In this document: piece after piece, positions 54,259 to 63,688 of the stretch
Layout of the letters: every line of letters starts with the position of its first letter
Position numbering within the stretch: position 1 is the first letter of the stretch
Assembly (NCBI RefSeq): GCF_900110575.1
Contig: NZ_FOEF01000014.1
Coordinates: 1 to 64,000 of the forward strand
DNA length: 64,000 nucleotides
Reading direction: 5' to 3'
Source: Amycolatopsis saalfeldensis
GTDB lineage: Bacteria; Actinomycetota; Actinomycetes; Mycobacteriales; Pseudonocardiaceae
Notes under the pieces: model-generated
Database searches by the model: none
The model's input: the letters and a program-made list of their open reading frames with translations, nothing else
What the model was told of the DNA's origin: nothing
Made by a program: the position numbers and the translations under genes

Positions 54259-55230
54259 TCAGAACAAGGCACTCGCCAGATTGCGGCGGGCCTTCATGAC
54301 CCGCTCGTCAGCCGGGTCGAACAGCTCGAACAGCGCCACCAGGTGCTCCCGGACGCGGTTGCGCTCGTCGCCCGCCGTGCGGCGGACCGCGTCGACGAGG
54401 CGGGTGAAGGCGGCGTCCACGTCCTGTTCGGCGATGTCCAGGTCCGCGGCGGCGAGCTGGGCTTCGAGGTCCGTGGGGTCGGCGTCGGCCTTCGCGCGGG
54501 CGTTCGGGTCGGCCGCTTCGGCGCGGGCGGTGAACTTGACCTGGGCCAACGCGTTCTTGGCCAGCTCGTTGGCCGGCTCGGCGTCGAGGATGCGCTCGTA
54601 GGCGGCCTGCGCGGCGGCGAAGTCACCCTGCTCGAAGGCGTCCTCCGCCTCGGTGAAACGCGGGTCCTCCGGCTCCTCGACCGGGCCGCCGTTCTCCTGC
54701 TCCGCGGCGCTGATGCCGGGCAGGCGGTCGCGCAACGCGTCGAGCAGGGCGCTGAGCCACTTGCGGATCTCGGGCTCCGGCAGGGCGCCGGAGAACGCGT
54801 CCACGGGCTGGCCGCCGCCGATCGCGACGACGGTCGGGATCGACTGGGCGCCGAACAGCTGCGCGATGCGCGGGTTCGCGTCCACGTCGACCTTCGCGAG
54901 CACCCAGGCGCCGCCGGCCTCGGCGGCCAGGCGCTCCAGCACCGGGCTGAGCTGCTTGCACGGACCGCACCATTCGGCCCACAGGTCCACCACGACGAGC
55001 TGGTTCAGCGAGCGCTCGACGACCTCGGCCTGGAAGGTGGCCTCGGTGACTTCGAAGACCGCGCCGGACGGCGGCGCCGAGCCACTCGCCGGGGGCGCGC
55101 CCGCGGGCGGCGCCGGGGGCTGGTTCCGGGACGATTCGGCCCGGGCCTTGAGCGCGGACAGGTCGACCGCGCCGGACAGTGCGGCGGACATCGCCGCCGA
55201 GTTCGCTGCAGATCCGCGTGGGTGTGTCAC
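54259..55230 (-). CDS. thioredoxin domain protein with TPR tail (CnoX/YbbN-like)
   Basis: A 323-residue two-domain protein: a thioredoxin fold with the redox pair Cys88/Cys91 (WCGPCK), then TPR-like helical repeats (AFEQGDFAAAQAAYERILDAEP). This is the YbbN/CnoX layout of chaperedoxins that guard proteins from oxidation; Rv1324 is the mycobacterial relative. The first 55 residues are Pro/Ala-rich linker. GTG at 55230. Confidence 0.9.
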   Translation of the reverse strand: MTHPRGSAANSAAMSAALSGAVDLSALKARAESSRNQPPAPPAGAPPASGSAPPSGAVFEVTEATFQAEVVERSLNQLVVVDLWAEWCGPCKQLSPVLERLAAEAGGAWVLAKVDVDANPRIAQLFGAQSIPTVVAIGGGQPVDAFSGALPEPEIRKWLSALLDALRDRLPGISAAEQENGGPVEEPEDPRFTEAEDAFEQGDFAAAQAAYERILDAEPANELAKNALAQVKFTARAEAADPNARAKADADPTDLEAQLAAADLDIAEQDVDAAFTRLVDAVRRTAGDERNRVREHLVALFELFDPADERVMKARRNLASALF

Positions 55231-55350
55231 CCTGCCATCCTGGCACGTCTGCCCTCGGCATTTCACCGCCGGTGCCCGCCCCGGCCCGGCACGGCGCACC
55301 CGGCTCGGGCAAGCTCAGCCGGGAATGGGCAGGAGGTGGCGGCGGACGTG

Positions 55351-55755
55351 ATGAGCCGGCGAAGGATGACGGTGACCCTGGCGGTCGCCGCGGTGGTCGT
55401 GTGGATGGGGACGGTCACCATCCTCATCGCCCGCCAGCCCGACCCCGGCGCCCCCTCCCCCGCCGCCCTGCGCGACGAGCTGGCCTCGGCCCTGACCGCC
55501 CACGACGCGAACGCACTCGGCGACCTGCTGAACTACCCCGGCTCGGGCGCCTCGGACTTCGCCGACAACTACGTCGCGGTGCTGAACGACCAGGCCGTCC
55601 ACGACGTCGCCGTGCACCTGCTCCCGGACGACCGGTCGCCGACCATCGCCGTGGTCACCGGAGTGGCCGGGCGAGGCCAGGCGTTCAGCTACCGGCTGGC
55701 GGTGACGGCGGAGGAAGGGCGCTGGACGGTGGCCTTCACGCCGCCGCTGCCCTGA
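55351..55755 (+). CDS. small single-pass membrane protein, unknown
   Basis: Not recognised as a named family. 134 residues: one membrane helix at about residues 6-25 (MTVTLAVAAVVVWMGTVTIL) and an extracytoplasmic domain with LRDELASALTAHDANALGDLL, which resembles the start of an NTF2-like fold. AGGAGG lies upstream; ATG at 55351 or the preceding GTG may start it. Confidence 0.65.
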   Translation: MSRRRMTVTLAVAAVVVWMGTVTILIARQPDPGAPSPAALRDELASALTAHDANALGDLLNYPGSGASDFADNYVAVLNDQAVHDVAVHLLPDDRSPTIAVVTGVAGRGQAFSYRLAVTAEEGRWTVAFTPPLP

Positions 55756-55839
55756 CCTGGTCCGCCGTTGCCTGATGAGGACCGGCCGGCGGACGCTGCC
55801 GCGGCGGACCGGGGTCGGACCGAGCCGGCGATCCGGCGC

Positions 55840-56010
55840 CCGAAGGCGACGATGTGCCTGACCTCGGCACTGGCCCACCATGATCTGACCGACACGATCC
55901 CGGCTGCGCTGGACGTCGCGATCCCCTCAGGGGTCGCGCATCCGATCGCGTGGCATTCCTTGAAGGAATGGCTGCGCCGCGGCGGCAAACCCGCACACCT
56001 CATCGAGCCG
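55840..56010 (+). pseudogene. remnant of an AbiEi-type antitoxin/regulator gene
   Basis: The frame reads ATMCLTSALAHHDLTDTIPA then ALDVAIPSGVAHPIAWHS, the central segment of AbiEi family antitoxins, and jumps directly to LRRGGKPAHLIE, which belongs near the C-terminus. Start, winged helix and the part between are missing. Fits an internally deleted relic. No AbiEii toxin gene is nearby. The rest of 55756-56078 shows nothing. Confidence 0.5.
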
Positions 56011-56078
56011 CGAGCAAGCCGACTATCCCGTCTTCCGCGAAGGGCACTGAAGGGAGCCCTCAGAAGGGCGCGGCCCGC

Positions 56079-56384
56079 TCAGTCTTCCTGCAGGTGTGCC
56101 TCGACGCGCTCGACCTTCGCGGTCAGCTGGCCCGAGTCGTAGCCGGGGCGGATGTCGGCCTTGAGGACCAGGCCGACGCGGGCCGAGCCCTCCCCCGCGG
56201 CTTCGACGGCCTGCTTCACCACCGCCATGCACTCGTCCCAGCTGCCTTCGACGTTGGTGAACATCGCGTTGGTCGAATTGGGCAGGCCGCTGTCGCGGAC
56301 CACCTTCACGGCGCGCGAAACCGCCTCGCTGACTCCGCCGTCCGGGTCTCCGCCCGAGGGGCTCACGCTGAACGCGACGATCAT
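56079..56384 (-). CDS. MTH1187-type thiamine-binding protein
   Basis: A 101-residue ferredoxin-like-fold protein of the MTH1187/YkoF thiamine-binding family: MIVAFSVSPSG opens strand 1, TNAMFTNVEGSWDECMAVVKQ and KADIRPGYDSGQLTAKVERVE follow. Family members bind thiamine as tetramers; transport or storage use is not settled. It diverges from a MarR gene. Confidence 0.88.
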   Translation of the reverse strand: MIVAFSVSPSGGDPDGGVSEAVSRAVKVVRDSGLPNSTNAMFTNVEGSWDECMAVVKQAVEAAGEGSARVGLVLKADIRPGYDSGQLTAKVERVEAHLQED

Positions 56385-56472
56385 GTCCGGGTCCCTTCAC
56401 TTGTCGGATCGGTCAAAGCGCCGAGCAGGTCGAGCGTCGCGTTCGGAGTACTCGCTGGTAATTTCGCGTGTC

Positions 56473-56973
56473 ATGAACCGTCCGTTGCCGTTCGACCCGA
56501 TCGCCCGCGCGGCCGAGCTCTGGGAGGACCGGATCGGCCCGGCCGGAACCATGGCCGCGGTCACCGGTGTGATGCGGGTGCAGCAGATCATCCAGTCCGC
56601 GGTGGACGGCGCGCTCAAACCGCACGGCCTCACCTTCGCCCGCTACGAGGCGCTTGTGCTGCTCACCTTCGCCCGCACCGCCAGCCTGCCGATGCGGGTG
56701 ATGGGTGAACGGCTGCAGCTGCACCCCACCAGCGTCACCAACATAGTCGACCGGCTGGAGCGCGACGGCCTCGTCAAGCGCGTGCCGCACCCCACCGACC
56801 GCCGCACCACGCTGGTGGAGATCACCGACGACGGGCGACGGCGGCGTGAAGCCGCGACCGAAGCCGTCACCTCGATCGATTTCGGGCTCAGCGGCCTCAC
56901 CGAGCGCCAGGTCGAGCAGCTCACCGAGCTGCTCACCAAGGTCCGCAAGTCCTCGGGCGACTTCACCGAATAA
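56473..56973 (+). CDS. MarR family regulator
   Basis: A 166-residue winged-helix protein: LTFARYEALVLLTFAR, then LQLHPTSVTNIVDRLERDGLVKRVPHPTDRRT is the recognition helix and wing, cited as region. No Shine-Dalgarno; TAATTT (56459-56464) is placed for a leaderless message. GAGTACTC (56446-56453) just upstream is an exact 8-bp palindrome that could be its own operator. Confidence 0.9.
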   Translation: MNRPLPFDPIARAAELWEDRIGPAGTMAAVTGVMRVQQIIQSAVDGALKPHGLTFARYEALVLLTFARTASLPMRVMGERLQLHPTSVTNIVDRLERDGLVKRVPHPTDRRTTLVEITDDGRRRREAATEAVTSIDFGLSGLTERQVEQLTELLTKVRKSSGDFTE

Positions 56974-56977
56974 AAAA

Positions 56978-57027
56978 GACTCGTGAGTGTTCCGGACGGT
57001 TAGCACCGTCCCGAACACTCACGAGTC
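56978..57027. terminator. long bidirectional terminator
   Basis: A 23-bp stem with one mismatch (56978-57000 with 57005-57027), 4-base loop, preceded on the left by an A-run, between the convergent MarR and DUF3817 genes. Confidence 0.9.
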
Positions 57028-57039
57028 AGGAAGAGCAGG

Positions 57040-57411
57040 TCAGGCGGCCACGGTCTCCGGCACGCGCGGCTCGAACAGGCCGACGCCGCCGTGGGTCAGG
57101 CGCTCCGGGCCGTCGAGCCGGCCGTTGCGCAGCGCCCACTTCTCGAACAGCCAGGTGAACAGCGGCGGGACGCTGGACAGCAGCGCGAGCACCAGCATCT
57201 TCGGACGCCACCCGAGCGGCTTCGCCACGGAGAGGGAGACCAGCAGGTACAGGACGAAGATCACGCCGTGCACCATGCCGATGACGGGCACGCCGCCCTC
57301 ACCGGAGGAGTGCACCACGTACTTGAGAAACATCCCGATCAGCAACGCGGCCCAGGACAGGGCTTCGGCGACTGCGGCCACGCGGAACACGAGAGCGGCC
57401 TTGCTGGACAC
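57040..57411 (-). CDS. DUF3817 integral membrane protein
   Basis: A 123-residue protein of the DUF3817 family with three membrane helices: ALVFRVAAVAEALSWAALLI, MVHGVIFVLYLLVSLSV, and LALLSSVPPLFTWLFEKWAL. The RVAAVAEA and HG motifs are family marks. Function unknown. GTG at 57411 follows AGGAGGAAG. Confidence 0.88.
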   Translation of the reverse strand: MSSKAALVFRVAAVAEALSWAALLIGMFLKYVVHSSGEGGVPVIGMVHGVIFVLYLLVSLSVAKPLGWRPKMLVLALLSSVPPLFTWLFEKWALRNGRLDGPERLTHGGVGLFEPRVPETVAA

Positions 57412-57647
57412 GACTTCCTCCTGTGCGTCACACGGGTGCGTGCTGCCTGCACACACAAAAACGTCCGAGAAGCACTGTCCAAGACGGACGGAACCGCTTG
57501 GCGTCAACAGCACTGTCGGACGTTGTATGAGACCAGTGTGAGGCGTGACCGCCCTCACCGGAACACCGGGGGCGGTGATCGTGCTCACGAAAGCAGTCCT
57601 TTGTGGTCTGGACCACTGTCGCGCATTCCGGTGAAATGCCCGGAAAA
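57412..57647. other. regulatory-looking gap before the DUF3817 gene
   Basis: Contains a 9-bp inverted repeat AACGTCCGA (57460-57468) and TCGGACGTT (57516-57524), plus a direct repeat AGCACTGTC inside it (57471, 57509). No gene. The signals may be operators or an RNA hairpin for DUF3817. Confidence 0.35.
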
Positions 57648-57696
57648 CCGTGAAGGCCCCTTCCCGATCCTGCATCGTGGGAAAGAGCCTTCACGG
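57648..57696 (-). terminator. terminator of the first GH92 gene
   Basis: CCGTGAAGGC (57648-57657) with GCCTTCACGG (57687-57696), extended by CTTCCC/GGGAAG inside, 18 bases past the GH92 stop. Confidence 0.65.
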
Positions 57697-57714
57697 ATTG
57701 TCTTCAGCCGGACA

Positions 57715-60105
57715 CTAACCGGCACAAGGCGACGCCGGAGCCGACGATGGTGACGTTGCCCACGTCGCCTTCGCCGCGTCCGTCGTCAGCGAGAAGTCCA
57801 GAGTCGTGCCACCGCGGAGTTGCTCGACGCTGACGTAGGACTTGTCGCTCGGGCGGGAGCCCACCTTCAGCCCCTGCACGTACTGCAGTTTCGCGCCGTC
57901 CGCGCTGCCGGCCTTGATCGTGACCGAGCGGCCGTTCTCAAGATGCAGGACGGATTTCTCGAACCGCGGCGCGTTCAGCACGAAATTGCCGGTGCCCGGA
58001 ACGGCCGGGTAAAGGCCCAGCGCGCTGAAGACGTACCAGGCCGACATCGTGCCGAGGTCGTCGTTCCCGGTGACGCCGTTGGGCGCGTTGGTGAACAGCG
58101 TGTGCGCCGCCCGCACCACCGCGGAGGTCTTCCACGGCTGCCCCGTGAGCGTGTACATCCACGGCGAGTGCAGGTCGGGCTCGTTGTTCGGGTTGTAGCG
58201 GAACTGGTTGTAGTAGCTGTACGGGCCCACCACCCAGTCCTTGCGGACGGTCCCCGCGGGGTCCTTCACCAGGTTGTCGTAGGAGAAGAAGTCGTCGAGG
58301 CGCTTGCCGACGTTCGCCGCCCCGCCCATCTTCTGTTCGAGGCCGGGCACGTCCTGCTGCACCAGCCATTGGTACTGCCACGCCGTGCCTTCGTGGAAGC
58401 CGTCCTGGCTCTGCGGGCTGTACGGGCCGTCGGCCGGGGTGAACCAGGCGCCGCCGGCGACCTTCGGCCGGAAGAAGCCGGTGAAGCCGCGGTCGGTCAC
58501 GCTCGGGTCCCAGAGCGTGGAATACGTGCGCCCCTTCTCGGCCAGTGCGGCCGCGTCCTGCTTCTTGCCCAGCGCCGCCGCCATCACCGACAGCGAGCAG
58601 TCGCCCAGGGCGTACTCGAGGGTCGCCGAAGCGCCGTGGTTCGGGTCGGTGTCCTGGCCCTTCTTCGGGAAGTCGGTCTGGTACTGCACGAATCCGTCGG
58701 CCTGGTAGCTCGCGTTGCCCGAGCGGCCCTGGAACGGCGAGGACGCGGGCGGGATCTCGCGCGAGTTCTGCAGAAGTGCTTGGTAGGCCTGGACTTCCTC
58801 GCCGCTCAGCGCGCCGAAGCGCCACAGGTCCACCAGGAACGGCGTGACCGGGTCGCCGGTCATCGTGTTCGTCTCCTGGCTCGCGTACGCCCATCGCGGC
58901 AGCCAGCCGCCCTGGTCGTGGATGGCGAGGATGCTCTTCGCGATGTCACGGGCCCGGTCGGGTTTCAGCAGCGCGAGCAGCTGGTTCTGGGAGCGATAGG
59001 TGTCCCACAGCGAGAAGAAGTCGTAGTACGTCCAGCCGATGGCCCGGTGGATCTTCTTGTCGAAGCCGTAGTACCGCCCGTCCGCGTCGCTCGCGGTGAG
59101 AGGCTGCAGGAACGAGTGGTACAGCGAGGTGTAGAACACCGTGCGGTCGTCGGTCGTGCCGCCGCTGATGTCCACACTGGACAGTTCCTTCCGCCACGCG
59201 CGCTGCGCGTCGGCCTTCACCGCGTCGAACGGCCGCACCCGCGAAGCCGCCAGGTTCACGTCGGCGCCGTGGGCGTCCACCTGCGAGATCGAGGTGGTGG
59301 CGGTGATCTGGCCGCCCTTCGGGAAGGTCAGCCACGCGCCGCGCAGGCCCGCGCCGCCCGCGGACTCCTTGCTGCCCGGCGTGCCGCCGGTCGGCGACCA
59401 GGTGCCGTAGCTGGTGAACGGCTGGTCGTACTTCGTGGTGAAGTACGTGGTGTAGGACTTGCCGCCGCAGAAGGCCTGCGAGTCGACGGTGCCCACGACG
59501 GTGTGGTCGTCGACCACCCGCACGCTGCTCCCGGTCACCGGCTCCTTGGCGTTCGCCTGCCCGACGTTCACGAACACGTTGGCGGGGCCGGACTTGTCGA
59601 AGGTGTAACGCTCGACGCCGCTGCGGGTGGCGGCCGTGGTCTCCACGTCGACGCCGCCGTAGCCGGTCAGGTGCACCTTGTAGTAGCCGGGCTTCCCGAC
59701 CTCGCCGTCGTGGGTGTACGGCGCGGCGTAGTTCGTGTAGTCGAAGGTGGCGGGCTTGCTCGTGTCGAACGCGGCGCCCGGGCCGACGTCGCCGGTGGTG
59801 GGCAGCGTCGAGACCAGGCCGCCCTGCTCCCAGCAGCCCGCGCCGGACAGCAGGAAGTGGCCGAAGCCCCGGATCGCCGTGTCGGTGTAGAGGTAACCCG
59901 CGTAATGCGTGGTCATCGGGCTGACCTGCGTCATGCCGAATGGAGCGGACGCACCGGGGAACGTGTTGCCCTCGTCCTGCGTGCCGATGAAGGTGTTGAC
60001 GGCGTCGAGCGGGTCACCGCCCGGGCGCGCGCCCGCGGGTGCGGGCGACAGTGTGGCCGCGACGACGGCGAGCGCGGCGGCGCCCGCCAGGACTCTGCTC
60101 CTCAT
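57715..60105 (-). CDS. secreted GH92 family glycosidase (alpha-mannosidase type)
   Basis: A 796-residue exported enzyme; signal peptide to about residue 26 (LAGAAALAVVAATLSPAPAGA). GH92 marks are VNTFIGTQDEGNTFPGASAPFGM, HFLLSGAGC, FSLWDTYRSQN, HEGTAWQYQW with the acid Glu, and GNDDLGTMSAWYVFSALGLYP. GH92 enzymes are calcium-dependent inverting exo-alpha-mannosidases. The next gene upstream is a longer paralogue. The shared terminator type separates the two transcripts. Confidence 0.95.
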   Translation of the reverse strand: MRSRVLAGAAALAVVAATLSPAPAGARPGGDPLDAVNTFIGTQDEGNTFPGASAPFGMTQVSPMTTHYAGYLYTDTAIRGFGHFLLSGAGCWEQGGLVSTLPTTGDVGPGAAFDTSKPATFDYTNYAAPYTHDGEVGKPGYYKVHLTGYGGVDVETTAATRSGVERYTFDKSGPANVFVNVGQANAKEPVTGSSVRVVDDHTVVGTVDSQAFCGGKSYTTYFTTKYDQPFTSYGTWSPTGGTPGSKESAGGAGLRGAWLTFPKGGQITATTSISQVDAHGADVNLAASRVRPFDAVKADAQRAWRKELSSVDISGGTTDDRTVFYTSLYHSFLQPLTASDADGRYYGFDKKIHRAIGWTYYDFFSLWDTYRSQNQLLALLKPDRARDIAKSILAIHDQGGWLPRWAYASQETNTMTGDPVTPFLVDLWRFGALSGEEVQAYQALLQNSREIPPASSPFQGRSGNASYQADGFVQYQTDFPKKGQDTDPNHGASATLEYALGDCSLSVMAAALGKKQDAAALAEKGRTYSTLWDPSVTDRGFTGFFRPKVAGGAWFTPADGPYSPQSQDGFHEGTAWQYQWLVQQDVPGLEQKMGGAANVGKRLDDFFSYDNLVKDPAGTVRKDWVVGPYSYYNQFRYNPNNEPDLHSPWMYTLTGQPWKTSAVVRAAHTLFTNAPNGVTGNDDLGTMSAWYVFSALGLYPAVPGTGNFVLNAPRFEKSVLHLENGRSVTIKAGSADGAKLQYVQGLKVGSRPSDKSYVSVEQLRGGTTLDFSLTTDAAKATWATSPSSAPASPCAG

Positions 60106-60128
60106 TGAGCTTTCCTTTCGAGGACAGT

Positions 60129-60167
60129 GTGAAGGCCACCGCGGGAGTCGTCCGCGGTGGCCTTCAC
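60129..60167 (-). terminator. terminator between the two GH92 genes
   Basis: A perfect 16-bp stem beginning GTGAAGGCCACCGCGG (60129-60144) with 60152-60167, 7-base loop, 19 bases after the long GH92 stop. Confidence 0.85.
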
Positions 60168-60185
60168 GGCACTGATGGTGGGAGA

Positions 60186-63100
60186 TCAGCCGATGCCGAT
60201 GGCGAACACGTGCAGCACGCCGCCGCTGACGTTCGACGGCAGCGTCACGCTGGCCACCGTCTTACCGGCGTCGAGGGTGATCGGCGCGGTGCCGAACACC
60301 ATCGTGGCGATCTGCTGCGGGTCGCCGCCCGAAGCGTTGCGGTAGGGCGTGTTCAGCACGATCCGGTTGCCGAACGACGGCTGCGCGCCGCCACCGCCCA
60401 GCGTCCAGTCCGACATCCCGACGGTCGCGGTGGACTTGCTGCCGTCGGTGTAGGTCATGGTGAGCGTGCCCTGCGCGTTGCCGTCGGCGCCCGCGCCCAG
60501 CAGGGAAAGCCGGGTGCCGGTGCCGGTCACGTTCACCGTCTGGCCGTTGGCGACCGCGTTGTCGGGCTCGCCGGTAGCGAACGACGGCCAGGCGAACTTG
60601 ATGCCGTCACTGGTCACCGTGCTGCCCGGCTTGGCGCCGGCCGCGGCCAGCGCGTCGGCCGAATAGCTCCAGCCGCCGCCGTCGAAGTTGGCCGCCGAGG
60701 AGTCGGAGTCCGGTGAGATGCCGGTGTTGTCGACCGTGGCGAGCCAGCTGTTCGGCTGCGCGACCAGCACGGTGAGCACCGCCTGCGTGCTGGCCAGGCC
60801 CGGCGCCGAGAAGGTCACCGGGATCTTCCGCGAGCCGTCCGAGGTGCCGGCCGGCACGGAGACGGTGAACGCGGCGTGCGCCTTGCCACCCGCCGGAACC
60901 GCGACGCTGCCGGTCGCCGGCGAGACGGTGATCCCGTCCACCGAACCGGCGGTGTAGGTCCACGTCTTCGCCGTGCCGGAGAGGTCCTGCACCCCGGCGC
61001 TCGCCGCGACGCTCGAACCGGCCGGGGTCACCACGCGGGCCGGGTCCACAAAGGACAGGCTCGGCTTCTCCTGGTCGCGGAACGAAGGCGGCGCTTCGGA
61101 AGCGGCACTGCCCCACGCGGTCGCGGTGGCCGAACGCGTGTAGTCCAGCGTGCCCCCGGAGGAGATGAGCGCCTCCGGCAGCCAGGCGTTGGCCTCGGGC
61201 GACCCGTTGACCTTCAGGCTGCCCACGTAGTCACCGGTGCCCGGCGCGTTGACGGTGATCTTCTTGCCGGCGCCCGTGGTGAGCACGGAGTGGGTGAACC
61301 GCGGCGTGGTGAGCACCGTCTCGGCGCGGCCCGGGATCTCCGGGTACAGGCCGAGCGCCGACCAGACGTACCAGGCCGACATCTGCCCGAGGTCGTCGTT
61401 GCCGATCAGGCCCTCGGGACGGGGGTTGTACAGCTCGTCCATCGACCGGTGCACGATCGACTGGGTCTTGGCCGGGGCGCCCGCGAACGAGTAGACGAAC
61501 GGCGCGTTGGAGTTCGGCTCGTTGCCCATGAAGGCGTACGGCTTCTGCGTGCCCGCGTTCAGCTCGGTGAAGAAAGTGTCCAATCGGGACTGCACGGCGG
61601 TGTTGCCGCCGAACGCCGTGACCAGGCCGCCGAGGTCGTAGGGCACCATCCAGTCGTACTGCGCGCCGTTGCCCTCGACCCAGCCCTGCGAGCTGGCGGG
61701 GTCGAAGCTGCCGGAGAACGAGCCGTCCGCGTTGCGCGGCTGCAGGTGCCCGGTGCCCGGGTTGTAGAGGTTCTGCCAGTTCTGCGCCCGCTTCATGAAC
61801 GTGGTGTACGTCGCGCTGTCGCCGAGCCGCTTCGCGAACTGGGCGATGGAGAAGTCGGCGCTGCTGTACTCGAGGGTGTCCGCGCCGGCGCCCGGCACGT
61901 AGCCGAGCTTCTGGTACGCGTCCAGGCCCGGCCGCTCGGTGTAGCCCTGCGTCGGCTGGGTCGCGCCCTTGATCATGAGCAGCAACGCCTTCTGGGTGTC
62001 GAAGTCACGGGCCCCGAAGGCGTACGCGCTGGAGACGATGATGTGGTACGGGTCGCCGTTCATCACGCCGGTGTAGTCGTTGGCCACGGTCCAGCGGTCC
62101 CAAGCGCCGCCCTGTTCGGCGTACGCCATCATCGAGCGGACGATGTCCGAGGTCTGCTTCGGGTCGATCGTCGCCAGCAGCGGGATTTCCGAGCGGTAGA
62201 TGTCCCAGCCGGAGAAGTTCGTGTACATCGCGTGGCCCTTGTCGGCCTTGTGGATGCGCCCGTCGAAGCCGGGGTAACTACCGTCCACATCGGAGAACAC
62301 GTTCGGCTGGATCAGCGAGTGGTACAGCGAGCTGTAGAACGTGGTCATGTCCGCGTCCGAGCCGCCGCTCACCGCGACCTTGCCGAGCTGGTCGTTCCAC
62401 GCCTGCCGCGTCGCCGCGGCCACCTGGTCGAACGACTTCTTGCCGTTGTTCTCGGCCTTGAGGTTCGCGTTCGCCCCGTCGACCGACATGAACGACAGGC
62501 CGACCTGGGCGTTCACCTGCGCGCCGTTGACGTTGGCGAAGGTGACGTAACCGCCGCTGCCGGGACCGCTGACCGTGGTGTCCTGGGTCTTTTCCTTGGC
62601 CGGGCGGGCGATCGCGGCATTCACGCCGTTCGGCTGGGCCACCTTGGCCTTGGCGCCGCCGGACTCGGCGGTCTTGTTCGGCGTCACCGCGCCGTTCTTC
62701 CAGGTGCCGACCGAGGCGAACGGGGTGTCGAACTTCGCCGAGAAGTAGACCCGGTAACTGTTCTTGGCGCCGCAGAACCGGCCGCTGGTCGCCCAGCCGC
62801 TGATCGTGTCCTTGCCGATGCTGATCGACGCGTCGTCGGTCCCGTTCACCGAGCCGGAGGTGTTCACCAGCAGCGTGGACGAGGCGCCGGCCGGGTAGGT
62901 CAGGCGCGCGGAGCCGGTGCGCTGGGTCGCGCTCAGCTCGACTTTCGCGCCGCTGTCCAGCTTCACGTCGTACTCGCCGGCGGTGGCGTGCTCGTTGTCG
63001 TGCGAGAACGTCGAGGTGTAGTGGCCGGGGTCGGTCGCCGGGGAGGTGCTGACCTCACCCACGTACGGGATGAACGGGATGTCCTCGTAACTCGAGCAGC

Positions 63101-63425
63101 CCGCGCCGGAAAGGTGCGTGAGGCTGAACCCGGTGAGGGCGTTGTCGTCGTAGAAGTACCCGCCCGGCTGGGACTTCACCGTGTCCGGGCTCCACTGCAC
63201 CATGCCGAACGGCGCCACCGCGCCGGGGAAGGTGTTGCCGGCGCCGCCGCCGGTCCCCTGGTCCGCACCACCGGGCCGGGTCCCGACGAACGGGTTGACC
63301 CACTTCGCCAGGTCTTGCGCGGCCGGGGCGTTCGCCGCCGCCATCGCGGGGGCGGCCGGGGCCATCGCCGCCACCACCGCCGTGGTCAGGAAGATAAGTC
63401 CGGCTCTCCAGCGCGCTCGCGCCAT
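60186..63425 (-). CDS. secreted multidomain GH92 glycosidase with C-terminal binding modules
   Basis: A 1079-residue exported enzyme. Signal peptide ends near residue 31 (AMAPAAPAMAA). The GH92 part spans about 40-790: VNPFVGTRPGG, HLSGAGCSS, FSGWDIYRSE, GNDDLGQMSAWYVWSALGLYP. In the place of HEGTAWQY the sequence is EGNGAQYDWMVPYDLGG, keeping the Glu. A NEW3-like immunoglobulin-type domain (about 805-900) and a jelly-roll-like carbohydrate-binding region follow to the end. ATG at 63425. Upstream lies a LacI-type operator (63490-63501). Confidence 0.93.
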   Translation of the reverse strand: MARARWRAGLIFLTTAVVAAMAPAAPAMAAANAPAAQDLAKWVNPFVGTRPGGADQGTGGGAGNTFPGAVAPFGMVQWSPDTVKSQPGGYFYDDNALTGFSLTHLSGAGCSSYEDIPFIPYVGEVSTSPATDPGHYTSTFSHDNEHATAGEYDVKLDSGAKVELSATQRTGSARLTYPAGASSTLLVNTSGSVNGTDDASISIGKDTISGWATSGRFCGAKNSYRVYFSAKFDTPFASVGTWKNGAVTPNKTAESGGAKAKVAQPNGVNAAIARPAKEKTQDTTVSGPGSGGYVTFANVNGAQVNAQVGLSFMSVDGANANLKAENNGKKSFDQVAAATRQAWNDQLGKVAVSGGSDADMTTFYSSLYHSLIQPNVFSDVDGSYPGFDGRIHKADKGHAMYTNFSGWDIYRSEIPLLATIDPKQTSDIVRSMMAYAEQGGAWDRWTVANDYTGVMNGDPYHIIVSSAYAFGARDFDTQKALLLMIKGATQPTQGYTERPGLDAYQKLGYVPGAGADTLEYSSADFSIAQFAKRLGDSATYTTFMKRAQNWQNLYNPGTGHLQPRNADGSFSGSFDPASSQGWVEGNGAQYDWMVPYDLGGLVTAFGGNTAVQSRLDTFFTELNAGTQKPYAFMGNEPNSNAPFVYSFAGAPAKTQSIVHRSMDELYNPRPEGLIGNDDLGQMSAWYVWSALGLYPEIPGRAETVLTTPRFTHSVLTTGAGKKITVNAPGTGDYVGSLKVNGSPEANAWLPEALISSGGTLDYTRSATATAWGSAASEAPPSFRDQEKPSLSFVDPARVVTPAGSSVAASAGVQDLSGTAKTWTYTAGSVDGITVSPATGSVAVPAGGKAHAAFTVSVPAGTSDGSRKIPVTFSAPGLASTQAVLTVLVAQPNSWLATVDNTGISPDSDSSAANFDGGGWSYSADALAAAGAKPGSTVTSDGIKFAWPSFATGEPDNAVANGQTVNVTGTGTRLSLLGAGADGNAQGTLTMTYTDGSKSTATVGMSDWTLGGGGAQPSFGNRIVLNTPYRNASGGDPQQIATMVFGTAPITLDAGKTVASVTLPSNVSGGVLHVFAIGIG

Positions 63426-63487
63426 ATCGCCATCGCCTCTCCAGTTGTCGGCGCGACTTCGCGTCCACACCACCGTGCCAGGCATGG

Positions 63488-63501
63488 ATGACAACCTTGT
63501 C
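63488..63501. promoter_or_regulatory. LacI-type operator upstream of the GH92 genes
   Basis: ATGACAACCTTGTC: GACAA/TTGTC arms, 63 bases before the GH92 ATG. Matches the site at the start of the lacI gene (63689-63702) in 13 of 14 bases. Confidence 0.6.
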
Positions 63502-63688
63502 GCGCACACCGTCGATGCGGGCAACCTTGGGCAACAGCTCACGAGAACGTCAAGTCCGAGGTGGGAGTCTGTCCAGTTCAGGACAGACTGATCAGCCATC
63601 TGCCGCACGACCTTCGACGGGTGAATTCCGGTCACCGCGGCACAGGGATTGACATACCCCCGCTGCGTGGTGTGCAATCTGCGCCACT

